64,000 nt of DNA from Marinomonas flavescens. Lineage in GTDB: Bacteria > Pseudomonadota > Gammaproteobacteria > Pseudomonadales > Marinomonadaceae. The notes below the pieces were generated by a model that saw only the letters and a list, made by a program, of their open reading frames with translations, was not told the DNA's origin and did not search any database. Shown here in pieces: positions 35,818-45,641 of this stretch. The number at the start of each line of letters is the position of its first letter. Positions within the stretch are counted from its first letter, which is position 1. Location: contig NZ_SJSB01000006.1 of NCBI RefSeq assembly GCF_004352835.1, positions 62,001 through 126,000 of the forward strand, written 5' to 3'. A program made the translations under genes and the position numbers.

Positions 35818-37497
35818 TTAACCTTCCATTACCCACTGTTTCACCACTTGAGCAACACGCTCTGGCTCTTCAGCAATCAAACCGCGAATCGCATTAATTT
35901 GACGCTCAATTTTCTCTGGCGAACCAGGCACCATGACATCTTCAGCACTCACCAATGAGACTTGATCGTCTGATATTTCATCTGTTTCATCAGAGAAAAT
36001 AGCCGCTTCAGTGTCTTCTGCCACCGCGATTTTATTCTGATCGCTGAGTGTTTTCAGAATAGGACGAACCACAATCAACAGTAAAATCAAAACAAACAAG
36101 CCAACTAAACTAGGTTTCAACAGATTAAGAAACCACTCTTGCTTGTAAAAAGGTACAACGGCCACTGGTGCCTCTGGCTCAGGCAAAGCAAAAGGTGAAT
36201 TGATCACACTGACACTATCACCACGAGACGGGTTGTAACCTACTGCATCCCTAACTAACAGGGTCAATCGGCCTAATTCTTCATCACTCCATGGCGTTTT
36301 TACTATCGCTTTGGTATCAGGATTAATACTTACCAAGTCATCAACAACAACCGCCACGGATAAGCGATGAATAGTACCCTGCTGATTTTTGGTATAACTA
36401 ATACTACGATCTAATTCAAAATTACGGGTTGTCTCTTCACGCGACTGCCCATTAGCTGCCTTGCTAGTCGATGATGAACCAATTGGCGCACCATTTTCAT
36501 CAACTGTCTCAGGCGCCGTAACTGCACCAGGTGGTTGGTTACTTAACGCCCCTGGAATCCCTCCATTAGTTGCGCCAGCCCCTTTGTTCTCTTTTAAAGT
36601 CTGCTCACTGCGAAGCGCCAACAAATCAGGATTATACTGTTCTGCCGTTTTCTCTACTGCGGTAAAATCGACATCGGCTGACACTTCAGCCTTAAAGCGA
36701 CCATCACCGACAACCGGCCCTAAAATACTATTAACTCGATGCAAGAGCACGTCTTCCACCCGACGAGTATAATCAAACTGCTTGCCCGCAACCGATAACT
36801 GAGAGGAAGGATCTTTTTCCGTCAATAAGGTACCGCGCTGATCCACAACCGTGACATTATTATCGCTTAGTTGAGAAATACTAGAAGCAACTAGATTAAC
36901 AATAGCTTCTACTTGGCTATGGTCTAAGCGACGTCCTGGATACAACTCAAGGAATACAGAAGCTGATGGCTTGCGGGTGTCACGAACAAAAACGGACTCT
37001 TTAGGAATAGCAAGATGTACTCGAGCCGATTTTACGCTCTGCAAACTTGAAATTGTTTTGCTTAACTCACCCTCCAAGCCGCGACGATAACGAGCGCTTT
37101 CCACAAATTGAGATGTGCCAAGCCCTTGATCCTTATCCATGATTTCCATACCAACTGTCTTATCAGAGACAATGCCAGAACCCGCTAATTTCAGACGAGC
37201 TTGTTGGTAATAATCAGACTCGACAAGAAGCGCACCTGAGTTTTTATCTATTTTGAAAGGAATATTATTGGTGTTAAGAACCTGTACGATTTGATCCGCA
37301 TTATAGTTAGTAATACTGCTCAAAACAGGTTTGTAATCGGGGTCACTCGTCCATAAAACAGCCGCCAACGCAATAGCAATGGAGGCGGCAAGGCCGACCA
37401 TCAAAGCGAGCTGCCGAATAACCGTTAGCTTGTTGAAGCCAGTTACAAGATCCAGATAGAGCTTTTGCTCTGATCGTTCTGCTGGGACATTATCCAT
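35818..37497 (-). CDS. fliF: Flagellar MS-ring protein FliF
   Basis: 559 residues with two membrane helices (about 31-50 and 447-467). The periplasmic ring-building domains between them are visible (LNTNNIPFKIDKNSGALLV; ESARYRRGLEGELSKTISSL; VHLAIPKESVFVRD). The C-terminal cytoplasmic tail (INAIRGLIAEEPERVAQVVKQW) binds FliG. It forms the base of the flagellum in the inner membrane. Confidence 0.97.
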   Translation of the reverse strand: MDNVPAERSEQKLYLDLVTGFNKLTVIRQLALMVGLAASIAIALAAVLWTSDPDYKPVLSSITNYNADQIVQVLNTNNIPFKIDKNSGALLVESDYYQQARLKLAGSGIVSDKTVGMEIMDKDQGLGTSQFVESARYRRGLEGELSKTISSLQSVKSARVHLAIPKESVFVRDTRKPSASVFLELYPGRRLDHSQVEAIVNLVASSISQLSDNNVTVVDQRGTLLTEKDPSSQLSVAGKQFDYTRRVEDVLLHRVNSILGPVVGDGRFKAEVSADVDFTAVEKTAEQYNPDLLALRSEQTLKENKGAGATNGGIPGALSNQPPGAVTAPETVDENGAPIGSSSTSKAANGQSREETTRNFELDRSISYTKNQQGTIHRLSVAVVVDDLVSINPDTKAIVKTPWSDEELGRLTLLVRDAVGYNPSRGDSVSVINSPFALPEPEAPVAVVPFYKQEWFLNLLKPSLVGLFVLILLLIVVRPILKTLSDQNKIAVAEDTEAAIFSDETDEISDDQVSLVSAEDVMVPGSPEKIERQINAIRGLIAEEPERVAQVVKQWVMEG

Positions 37498-37524
37498 TAA
37501 AAAGCGCCAAGCGATATATCATGC

Positions 37525-37887
37525 CTAAATTGGCATATTCATAATTTTTTCATAAGCATCTACAAGCTTATTTCGCACTTGCGTCATAGCTTCAAATGAA
37601 ATGCTCGATTTTTGCAAGCCTATCATGACCTGAGGTAAATCCACGCCGGCGTCACCGCGCTCATAAGATTGTGCCAACTTTGTCGCATCCTGTTGCAACG
37701 AATTTACATTATCAACAGCATTTTTTAACATATCAGCAAAGTCCGCACGCCCAACCGCACTTCCATCACCTTGTTGGTCACCGATCTTAGGAATACTAGG
37801 CATAGATGAGCTAGGCGAATGAACTTGCGCCTTCATTTCCCTCATCTGGGAAAGCACCTGATTAATATCTGGTCTATTCGTGACCAT
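37525..37887 (-). CDS. fliE: Flagellar hook-basal body protein FliE
   Basis: 120 residues from the ATG at 37885-37887, which has AGGTGA 5 bp upstream; a GTG three codons earlier is also in frame. The C-terminal part (FADMLKNAVDNVNSLQQDAT, LPQVMIGLQKSSISFEAMTQ, VRNKLVDAYEKIMNMPI) is typical FliE, the adaptor between the MS ring and the rod. It follows fleR, as in Pseudomonas and Vibrio. Confidence 0.94.
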   Translation of the reverse strand: MVTNRPDINQVLSQMREMKAQVHSPSSSMPSIPKIGDQQGDGSAVGRADFADMLKNAVDNVNSLQQDATKLAQSYERGDAGVDLPQVMIGLQKSSISFEAMTQVRNKLVDAYEKIMNMPI

Positions 37888-37954
37888 GTAACTCACCTAT
37901 AAAACACACATTTAGACAGCTTAGCATAAAGACGATTAAAAAAAGATACAAAAA

Positions 37955-39304
37955 TCAATCTACATCAAGGCCACTTTCACGCATTTTTGCAATTTTATAG
38001 CGCAATGTTCTTGGACTAATGCCTAATTTATCCGCCACGACTTTGCGCTTACCATTCGCTTCAATCAAAGCCTGAGCGATAATGCGAAACTCATGTTGCT
38101 GAACACCTTTGCCTAGAATAGAAGCGGCACTGTCTTCTTCCTCCTCAGAAATAGAGTCGCTCGCTGCCGAGGCGCTCATCATATCAAAGGCGATATGGTC
38201 ATCGTGTATTTGACCATTAGGACTTAAAATTAGCGCGCGCTGGATAACATTATCTAATTCACGGACATTGCCTGGCCAAGGATGCGCTTCCAGCTTACTT
38301 AACGCCGATGGCTTTAATACAGCACCCGCTACTCTCATTTTCGCCGAATGTTTTTCTAACGATCGCTGTGCAATAGGTTGAATATCGCCTTTTCTTTCCC
38401 GAATAGGAAGCCAGCGCAGAGGAAATACATTTAAGCGATAATACAAATCTTCTCTAAAACCGCCATCACGAACATATTCCGCTAAGTCTCGGTTGGTTGT
38501 AGCAATGATTCGCACATCAAGTTGAATTATTTTTTTCCCACCAAGCCGCTCTACTTCTTGCTCTTGCAATACTCTGAGCAGTTTAGCCTGTAACCCAATA
38601 TCAATTTCAGTAATTTCATCAAGCAGTAAAGTGCCGCCATTCGCTTGCTCAAATTTGCCCGCCTGCGCAGAAACAGCACCTGTGTATGCGCCTTTTTCAT
38701 AACCAAACAAAATGGCTTCCAGCATATTCTCTGGAATAGCAGCACAGTTTATGGCAACAAAAGGGGCATTGCTTCGAGTCGATTCCTGATGAATAAAGTT
38801 AGCAAGCACCTCTTTACCGGTACCGCTTTCACCGCATATCAACACCGTTGAATCGGTTACAGCAACGCGCTTTGCCAATTCCAGCATGGCAACACTAGAA
38901 GGATCTTTAGCAATAGGTTGATGATTATGCGTCACCACTTTTTTTATGGTGTATTTTTCGATTGCTTCTAACAGTTCTTTTTCTTGAAACGGCTTGAGCA
39001 AATAATCTACCGCGCCATCTCTCATTGCTTCAACCGCATGGGCAATATCACCATACGCAGTCATTAGCATGATCGGCAATTCTGGATAATTCTCGACAAC
39101 ATGATTCAGCAACCCATAGCCATCCATGCCGGGTAAATTAACGTCGGAAACAACCATATCAAACACATTTGTTTTAAGTGCTAACATTGCATCTTCGGCG
39201 TTGAACACTAACTTACATTGATAGCTTGCCAACATTAATGTGTCTTCTAACGCTTCAGCCAATCCCTTATCATCTTCAACGATTAATAACTTCACATCAG
39301 ACAT
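37955..39304 (-). CDS. fleR: Sigma-54-dependent flagellar response regulator FleR (FlrC)
   Basis: 449 residues: a receiver domain (about 1-120, phosphoacceptor D in VVSDVNLPGMDG), an AAA+ domain with Walker A GESGTGKE, the sigma-54-contacting GAYTGA loop and Walker B GGTLLLDEI, and a Fis-type helix-turn-helix at the end (RKVVADKLGISPRTLRYKIA). It activates middle flagellar promoters, likely including the one at 29392-29409. Its start is 1 bp after fleS. Confidence 0.95.
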   Translation of the reverse strand: MSDVKLLIVEDDKGLAEALEDTLMLASYQCKLVFNAEDAMLALKTNVFDMVVSDVNLPGMDGYGLLNHVVENYPELPIMLMTAYGDIAHAVEAMRDGAVDYLLKPFQEKELLEAIEKYTIKKVVTHNHQPIAKDPSSVAMLELAKRVAVTDSTVLICGESGTGKEVLANFIHQESTRSNAPFVAINCAAIPENMLEAILFGYEKGAYTGAVSAQAGKFEQANGGTLLLDEITEIDIGLQAKLLRVLQEQEVERLGGKKIIQLDVRIIATTNRDLAEYVRDGGFREDLYYRLNVFPLRWLPIRERKGDIQPIAQRSLEKHSAKMRVAGAVLKPSALSKLEAHPWPGNVRELDNVIQRALILSPNGQIHDDHIAFDMMSASAASDSISEEEEDSAASILGKGVQQHEFRIIAQALIEANGKRKVVADKLGISPRTLRYKIAKMRESGLDVD

Positions 39305-39305
39305 T

Positions 39306-40460
39306 CTATACCCTTACAAGAGGAAGCTGCAGGCTTGCTATCGTACCTACTCCCTCTTCGCTGTCTATTTCAAAAAAACCATGATGCGCTCTTGCAACCG
39401 CTTTCACAACCATCAACCCTAACCCTGTACCATGTTGTTTTGTCGTCACAAACCCTTCCTGAACATGCTCTAATTGAGCACGAGACATCCCTTCACCTTG
39501 GTCTTTAAATGTAATACGTAACGTAGACTTATCACAATGCCACTGCAATATAACGTGGCCACCTTCCGCTTGTGCATCGATTGCATTGTTTAATAAATTT
39601 AACAAAGCGCCGATTAATGCTTCTTTATTACACTGAATTAACAGTGAGCCAACCACATCATCGCCATCAATATTAAGGCTGACATTTTTCTGCTCGCAAA
39701 TATCCCGACAATCGGTAATGAGCGTTTCTAAAAAAGTAGCAACGTCGACATGCTCATCCAGCTTGATATCACTGCGTGAGAAAATGAGCATATCTCTAAT
39801 TTGTCGTTCAATATTTTCTAAGCGATTGGCCAGTTTATCCGCAAAGCGCTGACGCATAACGGGAGATAAATCACTCTTTTGCAAATGCCCTGCGTACAAA
39901 GTAGCCGATGATAAAGGGGTGCGAATCTGATGCGCAAGAGCCGCTACCATCTTCCCCATATTAGACAATCTTTCATGATGAGAAAGCTTCTTTTGTAAGA
40001 CATAGGCCTCTGTTAAATCGACCAAAATCAGCAGCTGACCGGGTACATCCCCAAGCGAAGCGGTTTCGACACGTACTCGACGCCCCGATGTCATGCTAAT
40101 TTCATGACCATCGTCTTTTTGCGGACGAAAACTTAACGGAACTATTTCACCCCAAGAACGGCCGATCAAAGGCAGTTCAAAAAGGCGATCTGCAACCGGG
40201 TTAGCCATCACCACAAGGCCTTCTGCGCTCAACAACAGAACACCCACTGGCATAGATTCGAAAAGCTGCTGAAATTGTTGCACAAGCACGCGATTCTTAT
40301 CTTGCTCTTCTCGACGATCTTGCTCAGATTTTTCTAACTGGATGGAAAGTTGTGCTACCTGCTCTTGCAAGTCTAAATAAGACTTAGCAAGAACCTCTGA
40401 AGATTCTGAAAATGCTTGAAAGGCTGCCTTTAACTCGGCAATTTCTTCATCCTTTGTCAC
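39306..40460 (-). CDS. fleS: Flagellar sensor kinase FleS (FlrB)
   Basis: 384 residues, no membrane segment, so cytoplasmic. An N-terminal coiled coil, a PAS domain (about 65-165), a phosphorylated histidine in ALAHQIRTPLSSA (about 177-189) and an ATPase domain with LLNNAIDAQ, DQGEGMSRAQ and GTGLGLMVV are visible. Start codon GTG overlaps the stop of the upstream gene by one base (TAGTG). It phosphorylates FleR. Confidence 0.94.
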   Translation of the reverse strand: MTKDEEIAELKAAFQAFSESSEVLAKSYLDLQEQVAQLSIQLEKSEQDRREEQDKNRVLVQQFQQLFESMPVGVLLLSAEGLVVMANPVADRLFELPLIGRSWGEIVPLSFRPQKDDGHEISMTSGRRVRVETASLGDVPGQLLILVDLTEAYVLQKKLSHHERLSNMGKMVAALAHQIRTPLSSATLYAGHLQKSDLSPVMRQRFADKLANRLENIERQIRDMLIFSRSDIKLDEHVDVATFLETLITDCRDICEQKNVSLNIDGDDVVGSLLIQCNKEALIGALLNLLNNAIDAQAEGGHVILQWHCDKSTLRITFKDQGEGMSRAQLEHVQEGFVTTKQHGTGLGLMVVKAVARAHHGFFEIDSEEGVGTIASLQLPLVRV

Positions 40461-40942
40461 TAAAACTCCGACTTATCAATATTATATCGACGCATTTTTT
40501 CAATCAGCGTTGTTCTTTGTATTTGTAGATTCTGCGCTGCTCGTGAAACCACGCCTTGCGCTGAAAGCAAAGCTTGCCTGATCAATAAGGCTTCTAGATG
40601 GCGCACATGTAAATTCAAGTTCACACCTGATGGCTGAGGCAATAAACGTCGCTGTTGTATTTCTTTGAGTACAGCCCAAAAATCTTGAGAACGCCAAGGC
40701 AATGGACAAAACCAAACATTGTCTTCAGTTTTATCATCATCAATATTAACTAAAGAATGACTCAATGTAATAATTGGAATCATTTCGTCAAGTTGAGCAC
40801 ACTCAACAGCTTGACCGATAACGATGAAATCAGGCAAATGAAACGCGGTGAATGACGCACTATGCTCAACACCAATAAAGGTCAGCACACTTGAGACGCT
40901 CAGCATCTCCTCGTCATCTAATCCACACAACCAAGCTTTCAC
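40460..40942 (-). CDS. FleQ-like regulator lacking the AAA+ domain
   Basis: 160 residues. The N-terminal 90 or so (MKAWLCGLDDEEMLSVSSVL...) look like the atypical receiver of FleQ/FlrA, and the last 45 (LIRQALLSAQGVVSRAAQNL, then RTTLIEKMRRYNI) closely resemble the FleQ Fis-type helix-turn-helix. The central AAA+ domain (about 230 residues in FleQ) is missing, with no frameshift debris, so it cannot activate sigma-54 polymerase directly. It is the first gene of the fleSR-fliE operon, where fleQ often lies nearby. It may compete with or modulate a full FleQ encoded elsewhere (inference). Confidence 0.72.
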   Translation of the reverse strand: MKAWLCGLDDEEMLSVSSVLTFIGVEHSASFTAFHLPDFIVIGQAVECAQLDEMIPIITLSHSLVNIDDDKTEDNVWFCPLPWRSQDFWAVLKEIQQRRLLPQPSGVNLNLHVRHLEALLIRQALLSAQGVVSRAAQNLQIQRTTLIEKMRRYNIDKSEF

Positions 40943-40983
40943 GCGTTTTACCCTCTAACCCAATATAAAAAAGCAACGTATCC

Positions 40984-41000
40984 TACAAGAATAGCGCCAA
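40984..41000 (-). promoter_or_regulatory. Sigma-54-type promoter before the FleQ-like/fleSR operon
   Basis: The minus strand reads TTGGCGCTATTCTTGTA, matching TTGGCAC-N5-TTGCA with correct spacing but T instead of C at the -12 GC. It lies about 42 bp upstream of the 40942 start. In relatives, fleSR is transcribed by sigma-54 with FleQ, which fits. Confidence 0.5.
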
Positions 41001-41055
41001 AAAAGAAGTCAGTCGCTCTTCTTATAATCTAATAATGCGATTTTAATCTTAGGTT

Positions 41056-41751
41056 TCAACCCTTTGCCGCATAACTAAAGCTGCGAAAAATATGGTCAAA
41101 CTCAACATCTGCTTCAGAAGGCGTATTATGCCACGTCAACGTACCAAGCAAAGGTGCTGATAACATATTTGTTAAACTATGCAGGTTCTCTTCATAATAA
41201 GGCATCGTATCCTGCCCACCATTAGCAACCCACCCGCCAAGCTTAAGCCCATCTCGAACAATCGCTTCGGCTGTTAATACCGCGTGATTTAAACAACCCA
41301 ACTTCATATTAACCACTAAAATAATAGGGAACCCCAGGTTTTTAGCTAAATCTGAGATCAACTCACGATCATTGAGCGGCACTCGCCACCCCCCGGCACC
41401 TTCCACAATCGCGAAATCATAAGGCGTTAAAAGCGAGCCTTTCAAATAGCCTTCAAGTCGCGATACCGTGATTAACTTATTTTCTTTAGCCGACGCAATA
41501 TGTGGCGCAATAGCGGGTTCAAAAACAACTGGATTAACTTGCTCATAAGCCAAACGCACACTGCTCGCAGCCTGAATTAACAGCGCATCATCATTACGCA
41601 ATGCACCATTTATTAATTCAGCGCCCGCCGCAATAGGCTTCAGTCCTAACGAGCGATGGCCGGCACGATGGGCCGCTTTTAACAAACCAACACTCACATA
41701 GGTTTTTCCCGCATCGGTATCCGTTGCGGTAATAAAAAACGTTTTTTTCAC
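41056..41751 (-). CDS. bioD: Dethiobiotin synthetase BioD
   Basis: Forms dethiobiotin from diaminopelargonic acid, CO2 and ATP. 231 residues with the P-loop TATDTDAGKTYVSVGL (about 8-23), LKPIAAG and VEGAGGWRVPL motifs. Last gene of the bioBFHCD series, starting 3 bp after bioC. Confidence 0.96.
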   Translation of the reverse strand: MKKTFFITATDTDAGKTYVSVGLLKAAHRAGHRSLGLKPIAAGAELINGALRNDDALLIQAASSVRLAYEQVNPVVFEPAIAPHIASAKENKLITVSRLEGYLKGSLLTPYDFAIVEGAGGWRVPLNDRELISDLAKNLGFPIILVVNMKLGCLNHAVLTAEAIVRDGLKLGGWVANGGQDTMPYYEENLHSLTNMLSAPLLGTLTWHNTPSEADVEFDHIFRSFSYAAKG

Positions 41752-41754
41752 TGA

Positions 41755-42591
41755 TCACTCTCCATTTAAAACGGGCTTTTGCAATACAACAAAGGCCACT
41801 TGATAACGCAAAGGAATACCGGCACTTTCCCTAAGCTGCTCATACTGTTTAATAAAGACTTTCCACTTAGAGGGCGACATTTGGTTTTTTTGAGTTGAAA
41901 CCACCAAGCTAGCACCCACTTTTTTTAACGAATGAATAGCACTTTCTGGCGACTCAAACCACATGGGCACAGTGACTAATTCAGCAGCATGTGTCTGCCA
42001 ATGACAATGTGAGACCTGCTCAAGCAAAGCATCGAACGAAGGATATTGGTTAATATGTGGCACTTGATCCACGCCCTTCCAAGATGCTTCGATTTCCGGC
42101 ATAGAACCTTCACACAAAGTCGAAAAAACTAAGTACCCTCCCGGCTTTGTCACACGATAAAGCTCACTAAATAACATGCTGGGATTCAAACACCACTGCA
42201 TCGCCAAACTTGAAAAAATGACATCAATACTATTGTCGGCAAAGGGTAGCGCCTCAGCATCAGCACAAACAAACGAAAAAGAATGATCCCCCCCTTGCTT
42301 GGCAAGGTTCGTACTGGCCTTGGTTAACATCAAAGAAGATAGGTCTAGAGCGATGGACAAACGCGGCGATAAAAGGCGCGCCAATCGGGGAAGCGCTTGC
42401 CCCGTCCCCGCTCCTACATCCAGCACAATATCAGTACGAGCAGAAGGTAAAGAAGGTAGATGACAAATGAGCCGATCCAACACTAGGCGCTGGAAGTCGG
42501 CATAGGCATCGTAAGTTAGTGCGGCACGATCAAATTTTTGAGCAATTTGTCGTTTATAATGAAAGAAGTCTTCATGATCAGGTGTTTGCAT
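41755..42591 (-). CDS. bioC: Malonyl-ACP O-methyltransferase BioC
   Basis: Methylates malonyl-ACP to start pimelate synthesis on fatty-acid enzymes. 278 residues with an S-adenosylmethionine-binding Rossmann fold: LDVGAGTGQALPRL (about 56-69), DLSSLMLTKA, ADAEALPFADNSIDVIFSSL. The N-terminal KRQIAQKFDRAALTYDAYA is typical of BioC. It overlaps the end of bioH by 14 bp. Confidence 0.94.
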   Translation of the reverse strand: MQTPDHEDFFHYKRQIAQKFDRAALTYDAYADFQRLVLDRLICHLPSLPSARTDIVLDVGAGTGQALPRLARLLSPRLSIALDLSSLMLTKASTNLAKQGGDHSFSFVCADAEALPFADNSIDVIFSSLAMQWCLNPSMLFSELYRVTKPGGYLVFSTLCEGSMPEIEASWKGVDQVPHINQYPSFDALLEQVSHCHWQTHAAELVTVPMWFESPESAIHSLKKVGASLVVSTQKNQMSPSKWKVFIKQYEQLRESAGIPLRYQVAFVVLQKPVLNGE

Positions 42592-43375
42592 CTATAAAAT
42601 TTTCAATGTATTGAACGCAAACGTCCTCTTCTTCTAAAAAAGGTTGATGCGCACAGTCAGGCACAACAATAACCTCTTGAAACGGATTAACATTGGTTTG
42701 CGTTGCTAAAAATGTTAGCACAACTAAACAATCGTTCTGCCCCAGAATATGTAAATTAGGAAGATCCAAAAGCGAATCTTCACGACGTACATCTAATGAT
42801 CTCAATAACCGCAACCCACCGACTAACGCGTTTTTATGAAGCTGTTTAGGCAGCAAAGCCTGCAACTGTTTCATTAATGGGCGCTCATGTCGCGCGCCTT
42901 TCACCTGCAACATTAAAAATCGTTTCATGCCTTGCTCAGGCGACTCACTAACAAGCTGAGAAAACTCATCAAAGACCATAGGAGCCATGCCTTCAGGCCA
43001 ATCTTCTCGCTGGATAAAACTAGGCGCTGCCGATATCGTAATCAAACCTTTTACACAACTAGAACGTCGCGCAGCGACATAAGTCGACACCATGCCGCCT
43101 AAAGACCAACCAATCCACCAGCAATCCTTTGGAGCGGCGGCAATCAAACGTTCAGATAAAGCATCGATATCATAATTTGGCTCAATGCGAACTCGCGCTC
43201 TACGCTGATCATCTAGAGAGATCCCTGGTAAATTAGCGATAACAACATAGAAACGCTCACTGAGACGTTTAGCCAAAGGCTTCATCACTTCTTTTGGCAT
43301 CGCCCAACCGGATACCATAAAAATAGCCGAATGACTTGGATCACCAAGCGCTTCTGTTTCGATGTTTACGTGCAT
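42578..43375 (-). CDS. bioH: Pimeloyl-ACP methyl ester esterase BioH
   Basis: 265 residues from the ATG at 43373-43375, which has GGAGGG 4 bp upstream; a longer in-frame ORF would run into bioF. An alpha/beta hydrolase with the nucleophile elbow GWSLGG and a late histidine in PDCAHQPF. It frees pimeloyl-ACP from its methyl ester. Position between bioF and bioC makes BioH the best call although overall similarity to E. coli BioH cannot be measured here. Confidence 0.88.
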   Translation of the reverse strand: MHVNIETEALGDPSHSAIFMVSGWAMPKEVMKPLAKRLSERFYVVIANLPGISLDDQRRARVRIEPNYDIDALSERLIAAAPKDCWWIGWSLGGMVSTYVAARRSSCVKGLITISAAPSFIQREDWPEGMAPMVFDEFSQLVSESPEQGMKRFLMLQVKGARHERPLMKQLQALLPKQLHKNALVGGLRLLRSLDVRREDSLLDLPNLHILGQNDCLVVLTFLATQTNVNPFQEVIVVPDCAHQPFLEEEDVCVQYIENFIDANT

Positions 43376-43386
43376 ATTTCCCTCCA

Positions 43387-44565
43387 CTACAAAGACGTTA
43401 AAACACACTCTAGCGAATCGCACAGAAAAACCAAATCCTCTTCTGTATGAGAAGCGCTAAGAGTGATACGCAAACGAGCGCTACCGATTGGTACCGTAGG
43501 TGGACGAATTGCTGTACACCATATACCAAGAGATTTTAACGCATCGCTCACCTTAATGGCAGCACTGCTATCTCCAATGACGATAGGCTGAATTGCGGTA
43601 TTTGATAACATCAGCTTAACAGGAAGTTGTGATATACGGTGACGAAAATAATGGATATGCCGTGCTAATTTCTCTCGACGCTCTTGCCCTTCTGCGGATT
43701 GAATCAGCTTAAGCGCACTTAATGTTGCCCCCGCAATAGCAGGAGACATCGCGGTTGTATAAATATAAGGACGTGCAAACTGAGTTAAATAATCAGCAAT
43801 CGCATGGTTTGTCGCGACAAACGCACCAGACGTACCAAACGCCTTACCAAATGTTCCCACCAGAATAGGCAGTGACTCAGCATTTAAACCTTCTAACTCT
43901 AAGCTGCCACGACCATTGTCGCCGATGCAGCCCAAACCATGGGCATCATCCACCATAAAAAGCCATTTATGATCAGCGGCCAATTGCGACAACTCAGCTA
44001 GAGGGGCTAAATCACCATCCATGCTAAAAATACCATCTGTCACCAGTAAACCAGGCGTCAGTTTACTGAGTAATTTACCCGCACTTGCCACATCCCCATG
44101 CAAATAACGGCGTAATGGCGCTTGAGCTAAGGCCGCGCCATCCAGCAAAGAGGCATGATTAAGCTTATCTTGCACAACAGGTCGATCTTTAGCGGCTAAC
44201 GCTGAAATAACACCTAAATTCGCCATATAACCCGTGCTAAAAAGCATCACTCGCTCATAACCTAACCACTGCGCGAGCGCTTCTTCCAACTCCTGATGAG
44301 GGGCCAAATGACCACAAACAAGATGAGAAGAACCGCCACCCACACCATATTGCTGGGCAGAATCACTCAGAGCACGAATTAACGCAGGATGATTGGCTAA
44401 GCCAAGATAATCATTAGAACAAAAGGCTTTATATTGACGATGATGAAAAGACGCATTCGGTGTTTGCGGACCATCTAATGTAATGACCTGACGCAATAAT
44501 GATTGCTGGCGGCGCTCATCGAGCGCCGCCTCAAGCCATAGTGGGTTGTTAGACATTCGCTTCAT
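43387..44565 (-). CDS. bioF: 8-amino-7-oxononanoate synthase BioF
   Basis: PLP enzyme that condenses pimeloyl-ACP with L-alanine. 392 residues with [29 protein letters not shown] and the PLP-binding lysine in [11 protein letters not shown] (about 240). It overlaps the end of bioB by 17 bp, and another in-frame ATG (codon 4) would reduce the overlap. Confidence 0.96.
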   Translation of the reverse strand: MKRMSNNPLWLEAALDERRQQSLLRQVITLDGPQTPNASFHHRQYKAFCSNDYLGLANHPALIRALSDSAQQYGVGGGSSHLVCGHLAPHQELEEALAQWLGYERVMLFSTGYMANLGVISALAAKDRPVVQDKLNHASLLDGAALAQAPLRRYLHGDVASAGKLLSKLTPGLLVTDGIFSMDGDLAPLAELSQLAADHKWLFMVDDAHGLGCIGDNGRGSLELEGLNAESLPILVGTFGKAFGTSGAFVATNHAIADYLTQFARPYIYTTAMSPAIAGATLSALKLIQSAEGQERREKLARHIHYFRHRISQLPVKLMLSNTAIQPIVIGDSSAAIKVSDALKSLGIWCTAIRPPTVPIGSARLRITLSASHTEEDLVFLCDSLECVLTSL

Positions 44566-45604
44566 AGAAGAGTTTTGACTCTTCCTGTTTAACCACTTGG
44601 GCTGCTATTGCTTCTGCAACCGCATCATCTGAATGTTCTTCACGCTGCTCTGGTTTGATTCCCAGCTTAGCAAACAACAGCATATCTTTACTGGCTTCAG
44701 GATTGCTCGTGGTGAGCAGTTTTTCACCATAGAAAATCGAGTTAGCACCCGCTAAGAAGCAAAGTGCTTGTGTTTGCTCGCTCATGCTTTGACGACCGGC
44801 AGACAAACGCACATGAGATTTTGGCATTACGATACGAGCCACAGCAATAGAGCGAATAAATTCAAACTCATCCAAATCATCTACGTTTTCTAACGGCGTA
44901 CCCGCCACTTTAACCAACATATTAATCGGTACACTTTCAGGATGAGGCGTCATAAGCGCTAATTGACGAAGTAAACCGACGCGATCTTTTTGCTCTTCAC
45001 CCATCCCAACAATACCGCCACAACAAAGCTTAATGCCTGAATCACGTACTCGTGACAAAGTATCTAAACGGTCTTGATAAGTACGAGTCGTGATGATGCT
45101 GTCATAAAATTCAGCTGAGGTGTCTAGGTTATGGTTGTAATAATCCAAACCCGCTTCAGATAAACGTGCCGCTTGCTCGTCGTTTAGCGTACCTAAAGTA
45201 ACGCAAGACTCTAATCCAAGTGACTTTACGCCCTTAATCATTTCCAACACATAAGGAAAGTCTTTTTCTGATGGGTGCTTCCACGCCGCGCCCATACAAA
45301 AACGGCCTGCGCCCTTTCCTTTCGCCAGTGCCGCCTCTTCAAGGACTTTTTGCACTTCCATGAGTTTTTCTTTTTCTAACTCAGTATTGTAATGTCCACT
45401 CTGAGGGCAATATTTGCAGTCCTCGGGGCATGCACCCGTTTTAATAGAAAGAAGTGTACTAACCTGTACTTCGTTAGGCGTAAAGTTTTCGCGATGCACT
45501 GTCTGCGCACGAAATAATAAATCTGTAAAAGGCAAATCAAAAAGTGCCTGTATTTCAGCGTGCGTCCAATCGAAACGCGGCTCATTAGTGTTAGTAGCAG
45601 ACAT
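44549..45604 (-). CDS. bioB: Biotin synthase BioB
   Basis: Radical SAM enzyme inserting sulfur into dethiobiotin. 351 residues from the ATG at 45602-45604 (GAGG 5 bp upstream); the ORF extends 25 codons further but this start matches the family ([20 protein letters not shown]). The radical SAM cluster motif [11 protein letters not shown] and [16 protein letters not shown] and LSAGRQ are visible. A BirA-type operator lies 53 bp upstream. Confidence 0.97.
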   Translation of the reverse strand: MSATNTNEPRFDWTHAEIQALFDLPFTDLLFRAQTVHRENFTPNEVQVSTLLSIKTGACPEDCKYCPQSGHYNTELEKEKLMEVQKVLEEAALAKGKGAGRFCMGAAWKHPSEKDFPYVLEMIKGVKSLGLESCVTLGTLNDEQAARLSEAGLDYYNHNLDTSAEFYDSIITTRTYQDRLDTLSRVRDSGIKLCCGGIVGMGEEQKDRVGLLRQLALMTPHPESVPINMLVKVAGTPLENVDDLDEFEFIRSIAVARIVMPKSHVRLSAGRQSMSEQTQALCFLAGANSIFYGEKLLTTSNPEASKDMLLFAKLGIKPEQREEHSDDAVAEAIAAQVVKQEESKLFYEANV

Positions 45605-45641
45605 GGTGGCCTCAAAAATAGTGTCAAGGATGGCAATACTA

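Noticed and set aside
42288-42294. C7 homopolymer in bioC as a phase-variable tract
   Set aside because: Seven bases in a housekeeping biosynthetic gene; less likely to be adaptive and shorter than the fliK tract.
45414-45641. Longer comF reading frame beginning inside bioB
   Set aside because: The extra N-terminus reads antisense through the conserved bioB cluster motif; the ComF domain begins after 45642.
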